A DNA stretch of 64,000 nucleotides from Halomonas sp. THAF5a (GTDB taxonomy: Bacteria > Pseudomonadota > Gammaproteobacteria > Pseudomonadales > Halomonadaceae): positions 1,178,001 through 1,242,000 of the forward strand of contig NZ_CP045417.1 in assembly GCF_009363755.1 (NCBI RefSeq), given 5' to 3'. Positions 32,751 through 40,329 of the stretch are shown here, one piece after another; the first letter of the stretch is position 1, and each line of letters opens with the position of its first letter. The notes beneath the pieces are model-generated. The model did no database searches and was not told the origin of the DNA. It worked only from the letters and a program-made list of their open reading frames with translations. A program made the position numbers and the translations under genes.

Positions 32751-33551
32751 TCACATCTGACGGTCCCAGAGGCTCTCCTGGTAGCGCTTCACGTCCTCCT
32801 CGAATCGTGCGGGATGCACGTTGCGGAAGGCATGCTCGTCCAGCGGGATGAGGCGTACCATCTCATCGATCATGGAGGAGGGGTCGAGCTGCAGATCGTC
32901 CCCGGCGAACAGCTGCTGGGTCTCGCGGATCGGCGCCTCGGGGGTGAAGTGTGTCGCTGGGTCGTACCACTGGTCGAGGGTGTCGTACATGCGGTCGTTG
33001 AAGCCGGTGCGGAAGGGGCCCGGGTTGATGGTGGCGACCTTCACGCCCAGCGGTGCCAGCTCTTCGTGGAGCAGCTGGGCAATGGCCTCCAGGGCATGCT
33101 TGGACGCCACATAGGGCGCGAGGTAGGGGAAGGTGGTGAACCCGGCGATGGACGATACCAGCACGATCTTGCCCTGGCCGCGATCGGCGAAGGCCTTGGC
33201 GTAAGGCTGCACGAACTCCAGCGTCGAGAAGACGTTCGTCTCGAAGACCTTGCGCACGCGCGCCACGGGAATCTCGGCGATGGGGCCGGTCTCGCCGATC
33301 GCCGCGTTAGCCACCACGACATCCACCTCGGCGCCGTAGCGCGCAAAGACGCTGTCGCGATCCTGGGCATCGGTGATGTCGAGTTTCTCGACCTCCAGGT
33401 CAACGCCCTGCTGCTGCGCCTTTTCCCTCAGGGCCGACACCTGGGGCCAGATTTCCACTGTGGCAATCACCCGGTGCCCTTGTTGCGCCAGTGCCAGTGC
33501 CGCCCCTTCTGCCAGGCCGCTGCCGGCCCCGGTCATCAGAATGGTTTTCAT
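32751..33551 (-). CDS. Short-chain dehydrogenase/reductase
   Basis: 266 residues of the classical SDR pattern: cofactor motif MTGAGSGLAEG, NAAIGETGP (NNAG-like), catalytic Ser in LVSSIAGF and YxxxK in YVASK, then NPGPFRT. NAD(P)H-dependent; substrate unknown. The next cupin gene lies 26 bp away and the GST 103 bp away on the same strand, so it is part of the electrophile-stress operon. Confidence 0.87.
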   Translation of the reverse strand: MKTILMTGAGSGLAEGAALALAQQGHRVIATVEIWPQVSALREKAQQQGVDLEVEKLDITDAQDRDSVFARYGAEVDVVVANAAIGETGPIAEIPVARVRKVFETNVFSTLEFVQPYAKAFADRGQGKIVLVSSIAGFTTFPYLAPYVASKHALEAIAQLLHEELAPLGVKVATINPGPFRTGFNDRMYDTLDQWYDPATHFTPEAPIRETQQLFAGDDLQLDPSSMIDEMVRLIPLDEHAFRNVHPARFEEDVKRYQESLWDRQM

Positions 33552-33577
33552 CGTCTCTCTCCTCGAGATAAGTGGGG

Positions 33578-33925
33578 TTACGCCAGGTCGTCGCGATCCA
33601 GGCGCTCGAAAATGATGGCCTCGACGGGCGTCGCGCCGACGTTGGTCACCTGGTGCGCCCAGGCCTCGTTGTGCATGACGTCGCCTGCCACCACGTCACG
33701 CTCCACGACATCGCCGCTTTCCAGTGCGATGCGCAGGCGCCCGGCGGAGAGGAAGTAGACGATCTCCTCCGGATGGCGGTGAGGCGCATCGGCGGCGCCG
33801 GGGGCCATGGTCATGTGAACCAGCCGTGTCTCGCCGGTGTTGATGAGCTCGCGATAGAACTCCGGGGAGGCCTGGTCGGCCAGCGGTACCGGGCGCCCAG
33901 CGTCGGGCCATTGAGGCGTTGTCAT
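33578..33925 (-). CDS. Cupin domain protein
   Basis: 115 residues from the ATG at 33925, preceded by AGGAG; an upstream in-frame ATG (33955) lies inside the previous gene's stop region. The single cupin shows MTMAPGAADAPHRHPEEIVYFLSAGRLRIAL (metal-binding His-x-His ... Glu) and GDVMHNEAWAHQVTNVG (second motif with His). Possibly a small dioxygenase or isomerase; no specific substrate is suggested. Confidence 0.82.
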   Translation of the reverse strand: MTTPQWPDAGRPVPLADQASPEFYRELINTGETRLVHMTMAPGAADAPHRHPEEIVYFLSAGRLRIALESGDVVERDVVAGDVMHNEAWAHQVTNVGATPVEAIIFERLDRDDLA

Positions 33926-33954
33926 GGGGGATTCTCCTGAGTGTGACGGATGCA

Positions 33955-34542
33955 TCAGCCGAAGACGCGCTCGAGGTGTTCGTCGAAGCGGGTGAGGTCG
34001 CTGTCGATATCGGGGTTCTTCATCACGTCGTAGGCACCGAAGGTCGGCAGGGCGCTCATGTCGAAGAAGCGTGCGTTCAGATGCACGGGGGCGACCAGGT
34101 CATCCAGCGACTTGCCGGCGAAGAAGGGTTCGTCGGGGTCGTTGAAGGCCTCGGCCGGGGCGTTGAGCGTGACGCTGAGCATGTACTGTGTGCCGGTGAG
34201 AGTGCCGCCCAGCCCGTAGTTCTCCTTCGGCTTCTCGGCGGTGCGCCCGTCGCCCTCGCAGAAACGGCCGTCCATGCCGGCGGTATAGACCTCATCCATG
34301 TATTTCTTGAAGGACCAGGGCACCATCATCCAGTTGATCGGGAACTGCATGATCACGACGTCGGCCCACTGGTGGGCGGCGATCGCCTCCTCGACGTCAT
34401 ACCCTTCGGCGATGCGGCTGACGCGCACCTCGTGCCCCTGGTCGTCAAGCCAGGAGCGCGCGCGCTCGACGAGGCTGTCGTTGAGCGTGCCCTTGGCAAA
34501 CGGGTAGGGCTGGTGTCCGTTGATGATCAAGATCTTACGCAT
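33955..34542 (-). CDS. mdaB: MdaB-like NADPH:quinone oxidoreductase
   Basis: 195 residues; the ATG at 34542 follows GGAGG. Flavodoxin-like fold with KILIINGHQPYPFAKGTLNDSLVE, VVIMQFPINWMMVPWSFKKYMDEV and LTGTQYMLSVTLNAP. MdaB reduces quinones by two electrons using FAD and NADPH, avoiding semiquinone formation. It heads the minus-strand operon (mdaB, cupin, SDR, GST, KefG, KefB) and is divergent from an HxlR regulator. A second MdaB-like gene is at 58978. Confidence 0.9.
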   Translation of the reverse strand: MRKILIINGHQPYPFAKGTLNDSLVERARSWLDDQGHEVRVSRIAEGYDVEEAIAAHQWADVVIMQFPINWMMVPWSFKKYMDEVYTAGMDGRFCEGDGRTAEKPKENYGLGGTLTGTQYMLSVTLNAPAEAFNDPDEPFFAGKSLDDLVAPVHLNARFFDMSALPTFGAYDVMKNPDIDSDLTRFDEHLERVFG

Positions 34543-34612
34543 GAAATCCTCCGCCACGATGGGCAACGAGTAGTGGATCAACAAGCTCTGCAGGCGTTAA
34601 GATGGAGCGAGT

Positions 34613-34647
34613 GGTAACCAAAAACAACTAGTATACTTTTGGTAACC
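34613..34647. promoter_or_regulatory. Dyad in the mdaB-HxlR intergenic region, probable HxlR operator
   Basis: GGTAACCAAAA at 34613-34623 is mirrored by TTTTGGTAACC at 34637-34647 (9 of 11 positions pair), around an AT-rich CTAGTATAC centre. HxlR-type regulators bind dyads of this size between divergent genes. The location between the mdaB and regulator starts supports autoregulation and control of the stress operon. Confidence 0.65.
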
Positions 34648-34774
34648 TGGCTCTTCGGAGGATCGACCAGGCCCGCCCCGGGATGGCACCTTCCGGGGAG
34701 CACTCGGGAATCGATGAGCGGTTTCAGGCCCAGAACCCCGTTGGCGCTGGGCAGACACGACAGGAGGTGTGCGA

Positions 34775-35146
34775 TTGGATGCGTTTGTGACGGAAGATTC
34801 GAAAGGCCGGCGTCGGGTCGCGGCGCCCTGCATGGAACCCTGCGCCATCGAGAAGGGCATGCGCGTGCTCGGTGGCAAGTGGACGGGGTCCTTGCTGTGG
34901 CATATCAAGGACGGACCGGTGCGGTTCAATGACCTGGCCCGGATGGTGGGCGGTGCCAGCAAGAAGATGATCACCGAGCGACTGCGCTTCCTCGAGGCGA
35001 AGGGATTGATCTCCCGCCACGTGCGCGAGACGTCCCCGGTGATCGTGGAATATGCGATCACGCCGCTGGGGGAGACGGCCATCAAGGTGCTCGATGAGCT
35101 GCGCGAATGGAGCGAGTCCTTGCCGGCCGATGTCGTGGCGGAGTGA
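34775..35146 (+). CDS. HxlR family transcriptional regulator with N-terminal cysteines (TTG start)
   Basis: 123 residues. AGGAGG at 34762-34767 is 7 nt before a TTG at 34775 but only 1 nt before the in-frame GTG at 34769, so TTG is the better start. Winged-helix HxlR domain: CAIEKGMRVLGGKWTGSLLWHI ... RFNDLARMV ... MITERLRFLEAKGLISR. Cys19 and Cys23 precede the DNA-binding domain, as in redox/quinone sensors of the QorR/YodB type. Likely senses electrophiles through these thiols and represses the divergent mdaB-kef operon. Confidence 0.85.
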   Translation: MDAFVTEDSKGRRRVAAPCMEPCAIEKGMRVLGGKWTGSLLWHIKDGPVRFNDLARMVGGASKKMITERLRFLEAKGLISRHVRETSPVIVEYAITPLGETAIKVLDELREWSESLPADVVAE

Positions 35147-35227
35147 CGGCACCATGTACAGGATCTCGGGGCGATCACCGCGACCTCCAGGAGGCCTCAT
35201 GAAGCGGCCCTGGCGACACGATGAGAC

Positions 35228-35923
35228 ATGCCCGTGACCAGGATGATCCAGTCGGTGTCACGCAGCTTCCTGCTGCTGGAGGCGTTACGACACGCAGATA
35301 GGCCGCAGACACTGGCGAGCCTCAGTGCCGAGGCGGGCCTGAGCAAGACCACCGTCCACGGGCTGCTGGACACCTTGGTGGCGCTGGGCTACGTGCGTCG
35401 CCTGTCCGAGGGATACTGGCTCGGCCTACGACTCGATGAGCTGGCCGAGCCCCTGGCGCAGGAGCGCGAGCAGCTCCGCCAGCACTACCGCGCGCTGCTG
35501 GACGAGGCCGCGGCGCTGAGCGACGAGACCGTCTATCTGGCCACCCCCTGCGGCAGCCAGGAGTACCTGTATCTCGAGGCTGTGGAGGGTCGGCAGCCGC
35601 GTCGCGTCCAGAGTCCTCGAGGGCGCCGGGAATCGTTGCGTCATTCGGCGATCGGCCATGTCTTCCTGGCCAACGATGACGACCTGCTGCGCCAGGTCAG
35701 GCGCGATGCCCCCCTGAGCGATGCGCAGGAGGCCCGGCTTCGGGAGGTCAGCGCCCGCGGCTTCGCACTGGACCTCGAGGACGTCGAGGCGGGCCTTTGC
35801 TGCCTGGCGATCCCCTTGCGGCAGCGGGGCGACTGCGTGGCGGCACTGGGCATGGCGGGTCCGGCCTCGCGCTGGTCGCCGTCGCGGCTGAATCGGTTGG
35901 CGAAGCAGCTGCTGGCGCGCTGA
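35228..35923 (+). CDS. IclR family transcriptional regulator
   Basis: 231 residues. N-terminal winged helix (IQSVSRSFLLLEALRHADRPQTLASLSAEAGLSKTTVHGLLDTLVALGYV) and C-terminal effector domain (DETVYLATPCGSQEYLYLEAVEG ... GHVFLANDDD). Preceding ATG context is modest. It lies ahead of the GlcG/HbpS protein and exporter genes on the same strand and may regulate them; the ligand is unknown. Confidence 0.88.
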   Translation: MPVTRMIQSVSRSFLLLEALRHADRPQTLASLSAEAGLSKTTVHGLLDTLVALGYVRRLSEGYWLGLRLDELAEPLAQEREQLRQHYRALLDEAAALSDETVYLATPCGSQEYLYLEAVEGRQPRRVQSPRGRRESLRHSAIGHVFLANDDDLLRQVRRDAPLSDAQEARLREVSARGFALDLEDVEAGLCCLAIPLRQRGDCVAALGMAGPASRWSPSRLNRLAKQLLAR

Positions 35924-36071
35924 TCCTCTTGTCCGTCTCGCCGTTCGACATTGTCGAATCCTGGTCGGCATCCGCTTCTTCCCCCTGTGTCTGTCTGTTC
36001 GTCGCAGGCATGCTCCTCATCGCGTCGTCGCCGACGGCGCTGATCTTGACCAGATTCTTGAGGAGAATGAC

Positions 36072-36479
36072 ATGCACCTTGACGATGCCCACCACATCAT
36101 CGCCGGTATCCGCCAGGCCGCCGCCGATGAGGGATTCGCCGTCTCGCTGGCCATCGTGGACGCCAGCGGCCTCCAGGTCGCCTTCGAACGCATGGATGGC
36201 GCGGTCCCCGGCAGTATCGATGTCGCGATCAAGAAGGCGCGCACGGCGTCGCTGTTCCAGACCGACAGTGCCCAGCTGGGCCAGATCGCCGCCCCGGGGG
36301 AGGCCGTCTATACCCTGGAGAACACCAACGGGGGCCTGATCAGCTTCGGGGGTGGCGTGGTAGTGCGCGATGCACAACGGCGCGTGGTCGGGGCGGTCGG
36401 TGTGGCCGGCGCGACCGTCGAGCTGGACGAGACCCTTGCCCAGCTGGGGCCGCGCCTGATGGCCCGGGAGGCGGCATGA
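36072..36479 (+). CDS. GlcG/HbpS family heme-binding-like protein
   Basis: 135 residues. The fold is clear: AHHIIAGIRQAAADEGFAVSLAIVDASGLQVAFERMDGAVPGSIDVAIKKARTA, then GGGVVVRDAQRRVVGAVGVAGA. Members bind heme or small aromatic ligands and often sit next to dehydrogenases or transporters. GAGG lies just before the ATG. Its stop overlaps the start of the MFS gene, so the two are co-translated. Confidence 0.87.
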   Translation: MHLDDAHHIIAGIRQAAADEGFAVSLAIVDASGLQVAFERMDGAVPGSIDVAIKKARTASLFQTDSAQLGQIAAPGEAVYTLENTNGGLISFGGGVVVRDAQRRVVGAVGVAGATVELDETLAQLGPRLMAREAA

Positions 36480-37666
36480 TGCGCGGCCAGCATCCTGCCG
36501 TCCTCGCATTGGCGGTGGCCGCCTTTGCCATCGGCATGGCGGAGTTCATCGTGGTCGGGGTGCTGCCCGCGATCGCCTCCGATCTCGGCGTCACTCAGGA
36601 TCGTGCCGGCGCGCTGGTGAGTGGCTACGCCCTGGCCCTGGCGATCGGCACGCCGCTGCTCATGTTGACGCTGTCCCGCTTTGCGCCGCGTCGGGTGCTG
36701 ACGGGGCTGATGACGCTCTTCGTGATCGGCAACCTGCTGGCGGTCGTCGCCCAGGACTTCACCAGCCTGATGCTCGGCCGAGTGATCACGGCTGTGGCGC
36801 ATGGTGCCCTGTTCGCCTTGGGGGCCACCGTGGCCAGTCGGCTGGCGCCGGAGGGGCGATCCGGCAGTGCCATCGCTCTGATGTTCTCGGGTCTGACGCT
36901 GGCCATGGTCGTGGGCGTGCCTATCGGCAGCCTGCTGGGGAACGGCATGGGGTGGCGGATGCCCTTCATGGCGATTCTAGCCCTGGCAGTCATCGCGCTC
37001 ATTGCGCTGTGGCGTTGGGTCCCGGCCTCGCTGGCGGCTCAGCCGACGGGGAGCTGGGGGGAGCAGCTGTCGGCCCTCGGGCATCCGGTCATCGTGTTGA
37101 CCATGACGCTGACGGCGCTGGGCTTCGGGGCGACCTTCCCGCTGTTTACCTACATCAGCGCCTGGCTGACCGAGCAGACGGGCTTCTCCACGGCGGCCGC
37201 CAGTGGCCTGCTGGTGGTCTTCGGTGGCGCCACTCTCGTCGGCAACCTGATGGGCGGGCGGCTGGTCGGCGCCATCGGCTGGCGGCGCACGGCCGCCTGG
37301 CTGCTGGTCGGACTGGCGGCGATCCTGGCGATCATCCACGCCTGGGGCGAGGCGAGGTGGCTGATGCCGGTTTGGCTGGCGGTGTGGGGCGCCTTGGCCT
37401 TCGGGCTGTCGCCGGCCTTTCAGTCCGGCATGCTGGCCACGGCCGAGCAGCATCGGCCGCGGGCGGTGGCCTTCGCCTCGGCGCTCAACATCTCCTCGTT
37501 CAACATCGGCATCTCGGCCGGCTCCGCCGTGGGGAGTGCGCTGGTCGCACAGCAGGCGCTGGAGATGACGCCGCTGGCCGGCAGTGGCATGGCGATGCTG
37601 GCGCTGGGCGCGCTGTGGCTCCAGGGGCAGGTGAACCGCTCCCGAGTCGCCGAGGCGATGGCGTGA
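36476..37666 (+). CDS. MFS exporter, DHA1 (AraJ/YdhP-like)
   Basis: 396 residues with 12 membrane helices; FAIGMAEFIVVGVLPAIASDLGV at the start is typical of the AraJ/PbuE-like drug or purine exporters, and GRVITAVAHGALFALGATVA forms the motif C region. Overlaps the GlcG-like gene by 4 bp (ATG at 36476 or 36479). A proton-driven exporter of small molecules is expected. Sequence relative of the MFS gene at 62008. Confidence 0.88.
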   Translation: MMRGQHPAVLALAVAAFAIGMAEFIVVGVLPAIASDLGVTQDRAGALVSGYALALAIGTPLLMLTLSRFAPRRVLTGLMTLFVIGNLLAVVAQDFTSLMLGRVITAVAHGALFALGATVASRLAPEGRSGSAIALMFSGLTLAMVVGVPIGSLLGNGMGWRMPFMAILALAVIALIALWRWVPASLAAQPTGSWGEQLSALGHPVIVLTMTLTALGFGATFPLFTYISAWLTEQTGFSTAAASGLLVVFGGATLVGNLMGGRLVGAIGWRRTAAWLLVGLAAILAIIHAWGEARWLMPVWLAVWGALAFGLSPAFQSGMLATAEQHRPRAVAFASALNISSFNIGISAGSAVGSALVAQQALEMTPLAGSGMAMLALGALWLQGQVNRSRVAEAMA

Positions 37667-38255
37667 TGGAATCGTCGTTCTACAAGGCTACGGCCCCCTT
37701 GGCGAAGGGGGCCTGGTAGCGGGCGGGTCGGGCACCAAGGCATGAGACCGGCTGTTCGCTCTTCATCGTGGCGGTAAATCCGCGAATCGCTTTTTCTGTA
37801 CCCCGAGGGCGATGAGGGCCGGCGGTTGTTGGCAGGAGTTCACCGTTCCATCCGTGCCAGAGTTCCTGGCATAGATTTACGCGAAAGCCTTAGATCAGGC
37901 AATTATCGCCATCTCTCTGCTGAGGACCGAGTCGCCATCATGATGATGCGAACGGCACATCCGATCCGGTCTTCATGCTCTCCATTGGTCATCCCCGCCA
38001 TCACGAACCTCCCTTCCGTTCCGACCTGACCAACCCTGCGGAGCCTCTCGTCCTGGGGGCCGGGGCATAGATGTCGTGTCTGGCGCCGGTCAGAAACGGC
38101 GTGGGTCGTGGCGCAAGCCTGATCAAGGTGCAATTATATTCTATTTTTTCGAATAAATATGTCTATTAAAGCCGCTTTTGTTCGATTATCTGAAAGGTCT
38201 AGTATGCGCTCATCCACACGACGAGCTTCTCTGATCAACCTCAAGGAGATACACC
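37667..38255. other. Intergenic region, hairpin near its start, AT-rich end
   Basis: 589 bp without a credible gene. A perfect 9-bp hairpin GGCCCCCTT-ggcg-AAGGGGGCC (37692-37713) follows the MFS gene and may end its mRNA, though no U tract follows. The last ~100 bp (38130-38230) is AT-rich and is the probable promoter region of the tandem small-protein array. Short open frames here lack similarity and RBS. Confidence 0.6.
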
Positions 38256-38564
38256 ATGACCATCAAGCCAACCCTTGCCGCCCTTCTTATCGCCGCCATG
38301 CCCGTGGCCGCTCAGGCCGGCCAGGCCTCGACGCTTTCCATGCAGTTCAGCGAACCACTCTCCGCCGTCCAGCAGGGCACCGCCCAGAGTGTGTCAGGGA
38401 AGGAAACCCTGAGGGGGCTTGCTGGCGCTTTCGAGCACGCCGATCAAAGCGCCGCCATGGCCGAGTCCCGAGCAAGACTGAACGCGAGGTACCGGGCCGG
38501 TGACGGCCCTGGCGGGAAGTCAATCAGCGCCGGACTTCAGCTGGCTCGCAACGCGACCAAATAA
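38256..38564 (+). CDS. Small secreted protein, tandem array copy 1
   Basis: 102 residues, preceded by AAGGAGATACACC. N-terminal signal peptide MTIKPTLAALLIAAMPVAAQA, cleavage after AQA; the mature part of ~81 residues is hydrophilic, Ser/Ala/Gln-rich and without cysteines (LSMQFSEPLSAVQQGTAQSV ... [21 protein letters not shown]). No known family recognised. Copies 2 and 3 follow at an exact 338-bp period. Probably exported to the periplasm; role unknown. Confidence 0.82.
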   Translation: MTIKPTLAALLIAAMPVAAQAGQASTLSMQFSEPLSAVQQGTAQSVSGKETLRGLAGAFEHADQSAAMAESRARLNARYRAGDGPGGKSISAGLQLARNATK

Positions 38565-38593
38565 ACACCTCACCCAACCCAAGGAGATACACC

Positions 38594-38902
38594 ATGACCA
38601 TCAAGCCAACCCTTGCCGCCCTTCTTATCGCCGCCATGCCCATGGCCGCTCAGGCCGGTCAGGCCTCGACGCTTTCCATGCAGTTCAGCGAACCCCTCTC
38701 CGCCGTCCAGCAGGGCACCGCCCAGAGTGTGTCTGGGAAGGAAGCCCTGAGGGCGCTTGCCGGCGTTTTCGAGCACGCCGATCAAAGCTCCGCCATGGCC
38801 GAGTCCCGAGCAAGACTGAACGCGATGTACCGTGCCGGTGACGGTCATGGCGGGAAGTCGACCAGCGCCGGACTTCAGCTGGCTCGCAACGCGACCAAAT
38901 AA
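38594..38902 (+). CDS. Small secreted protein, tandem array copy 2
   Basis: 102 residues, same start context (AAGGAGATACACC) and signal peptide (cleavage after AQA). It differs from copy 1 at about a dozen positions (for example MPMAAQA, EALRALAGVFEHADQSSAMA, MYRAGDGHGGKSTS), so purifying selection on the reading frame is suggested. Cys-free, no recognised family. Confidence 0.82.
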   Translation: MTIKPTLAALLIAAMPMAAQAGQASTLSMQFSEPLSAVQQGTAQSVSGKEALRALAGVFEHADQSSAMAESRARLNAMYRAGDGHGGKSTSAGLQLARNATK

Positions 38903-38931
38903 ACACTTCACCAAAGCCAAGGAGATACACC

Positions 38932-39156
38932 ATGGCGATCAAGCCAACCCTTGCCGCTCTTCTTATCGCTGCTCTTGCCATGGCTGCGCAGGCGGGTCTG
39001 GCTACTGCGTTCTCCAGGCAGTTAAGCGAACCACTGTCCGCGGTCCAACAAGCGGCCACCTACCATGCGTCTAGGGAGGGAGCAGTGATGGATATGGCCA
39101 GCGCTTACGAGCATGCAGACCAAAGCGCCGCCATGGCCGAATCCCGACAAGGCTGA
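38932..39156 (+). pseudogene. Small secreted protein, tandem array copy 3, frameshifted
   Basis: Same RBS and signal peptide (MAIKPTLAALLIAALAMAAQA), then a diverged middle ([30 protein letters not shown]). At the CGA-GCA-AGA-CTG site of the other copies one base is missing, so the frame reads CGA-CAA-GGC-TGA and stops after 74 residues. Downstream DNA no longer resembles the array. It may still produce a short secreted peptide. Confidence 0.75.
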
Positions 39157-39431
39157 CCATTGCGGGAGGCGATGGCTCTCGCCAGCCCGATGAGCGCGAG
39201 CTGACCATAGCGCGCTTCCAGTGTGAGACGGTGGCCAAGAAGGCGGTTCGTCTCCAGGTCGACGGCTGACGGCGATATCGTGACCCGATAGCACCCGGGA
39301 TAATAGCCTCGGCAAGGCGCCGTCTGGTGACGCTCTTTGCCGTTTTTCTTGCCTCTTTCCTTGTTCGTTCACGAGAGCATGCCTGGTCGGGTGTTGACGA
39401 GGTGACGCCCGTATTCAAGAGAGACCCCCCA

Positions 39432-40121
39432 ATGATCCTGCGACGTGCCCATGAACGTGGCCATGCCGATCTCGGCTGGCTGCGTTCCCGCCACACCTTC
39501 TCTTTCGCCCACTATGTCGATCCCGACCACATGGGGTTCAGGACACTTCGAGTCATCAACGAGGACCGTGTTCAGGGAGGCGCGGGCTTCGGTACCCACC
39601 CGCACCGGAACATGGAGATCATCTCCTATGTCCTGTCGGGTGCCATGGCCCACAAGGACAGCATGGGACATGGGACGGTCATGCGTCCCGGTGATGTACA
39701 GCGCATGTCGGCGGGGACCGGAGTCCGGCACAGCGAGTTCAATCACTCCACCGACGAAGAGCTTCACTTCCTGCAGATCTGGATAGAGCCGCAGCGACGG
39801 GGCGTCGCGCCGAGCTATGAACAGAAGCACTTCCCGGCAGCACAGCGTCAGGGTGAGTGGCGCCTGGTCGTTTCCGCGGAAGGCCGTGACGGTTCCGTCA
39901 GCGTCAACCAGGACGTCAACCTCTATGCAGGGCTTTTCGATGCCGGGGAGCAGGCGAAGATACCGGCCGTCCGCCATGCCTGGCTGCACATCGCGCGGGG
40001 AGAGGCTAGGGTCAACGGCCAGTCGCTCTCGGCCGGCGATGCGGCTGCCTTCGAGCCGGGCGAGCCCATCGAGGTGGTCGGCATCGAGGCCTCCGAGATT
40101 CTCCTGTTCGATCTGGCTTAA
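39432..40121 (+). CDS. Pirin family protein (YhhW/quercetinase-like)
   Basis: 229 residues from the ATG at 39432; the frame is open further upstream but has no support. Bicupin with FGTHPHRNMEIISYVLSGAMAHKDSMG (His-rich metal site), GTGVRHSEFNHS and LQIWIEPQRRGVAPSYEQ, as in YhhW-type pirins that show quercetin 2,3-dioxygenase activity. A metal-dependent redox or sensor role is plausible. Convergent with the TolC gene across 208 bp; GAGACCCCCC just before the ATG is not a strong RBS. Confidence 0.9.
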   Translation: MILRRAHERGHADLGWLRSRHTFSFAHYVDPDHMGFRTLRVINEDRVQGGAGFGTHPHRNMEIISYVLSGAMAHKDSMGHGTVMRPGDVQRMSAGTGVRHSEFNHSTDEELHFLQIWIEPQRRGVAPSYEQKHFPAAQRQGEWRLVVSAEGRDGSVSVNQDVNLYAGLFDAGEQAKIPAVRHAWLHIARGEARVNGQSLSAGDAAAFEPGEPIEVVGIEASEILLFDLA

Positions 40122-40329
40122 GAGAAGGGGAGTGGCGAACCCTCCTTGCTCGGGGGCTGCAATTACCGAGTGAGCCCTCCTTGCGGCTGCCCTCCGGCAT
40201 TCGATCCACGGCCGCTGTGAACCGCCACCCTGGATCCTGAGTGATGGCTAAGAGGAGTTCACGGGCCTCGATACGCACGGACGTTCGAGGCCACTGACCC
40301 GAGCACGCACCTGGAGCACACTATCGGTC

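Larger units (their letters stand above)
38256..39156. repeat. Tandem array, three 338-bp units each with RBS and ORF
   Basis: The ATGs are at 38256, 38594 and 38932, exactly 338 bp apart. The 29-bp spacers both end in AAGGAGATACACC, and the same RBS precedes copy 1. Units 1 and 2 are nearly identical; unit 3 is more diverged. The array expands a small secreted protein family locally. Confidence 0.92.

Noticed and set aside
38256..39156. CRISPR-like array
   Set aside because: The 338-bp repeat units contain ORFs with RBS and signal peptides. The repeats are far longer than CRISPR repeats and no cas genes are seen.
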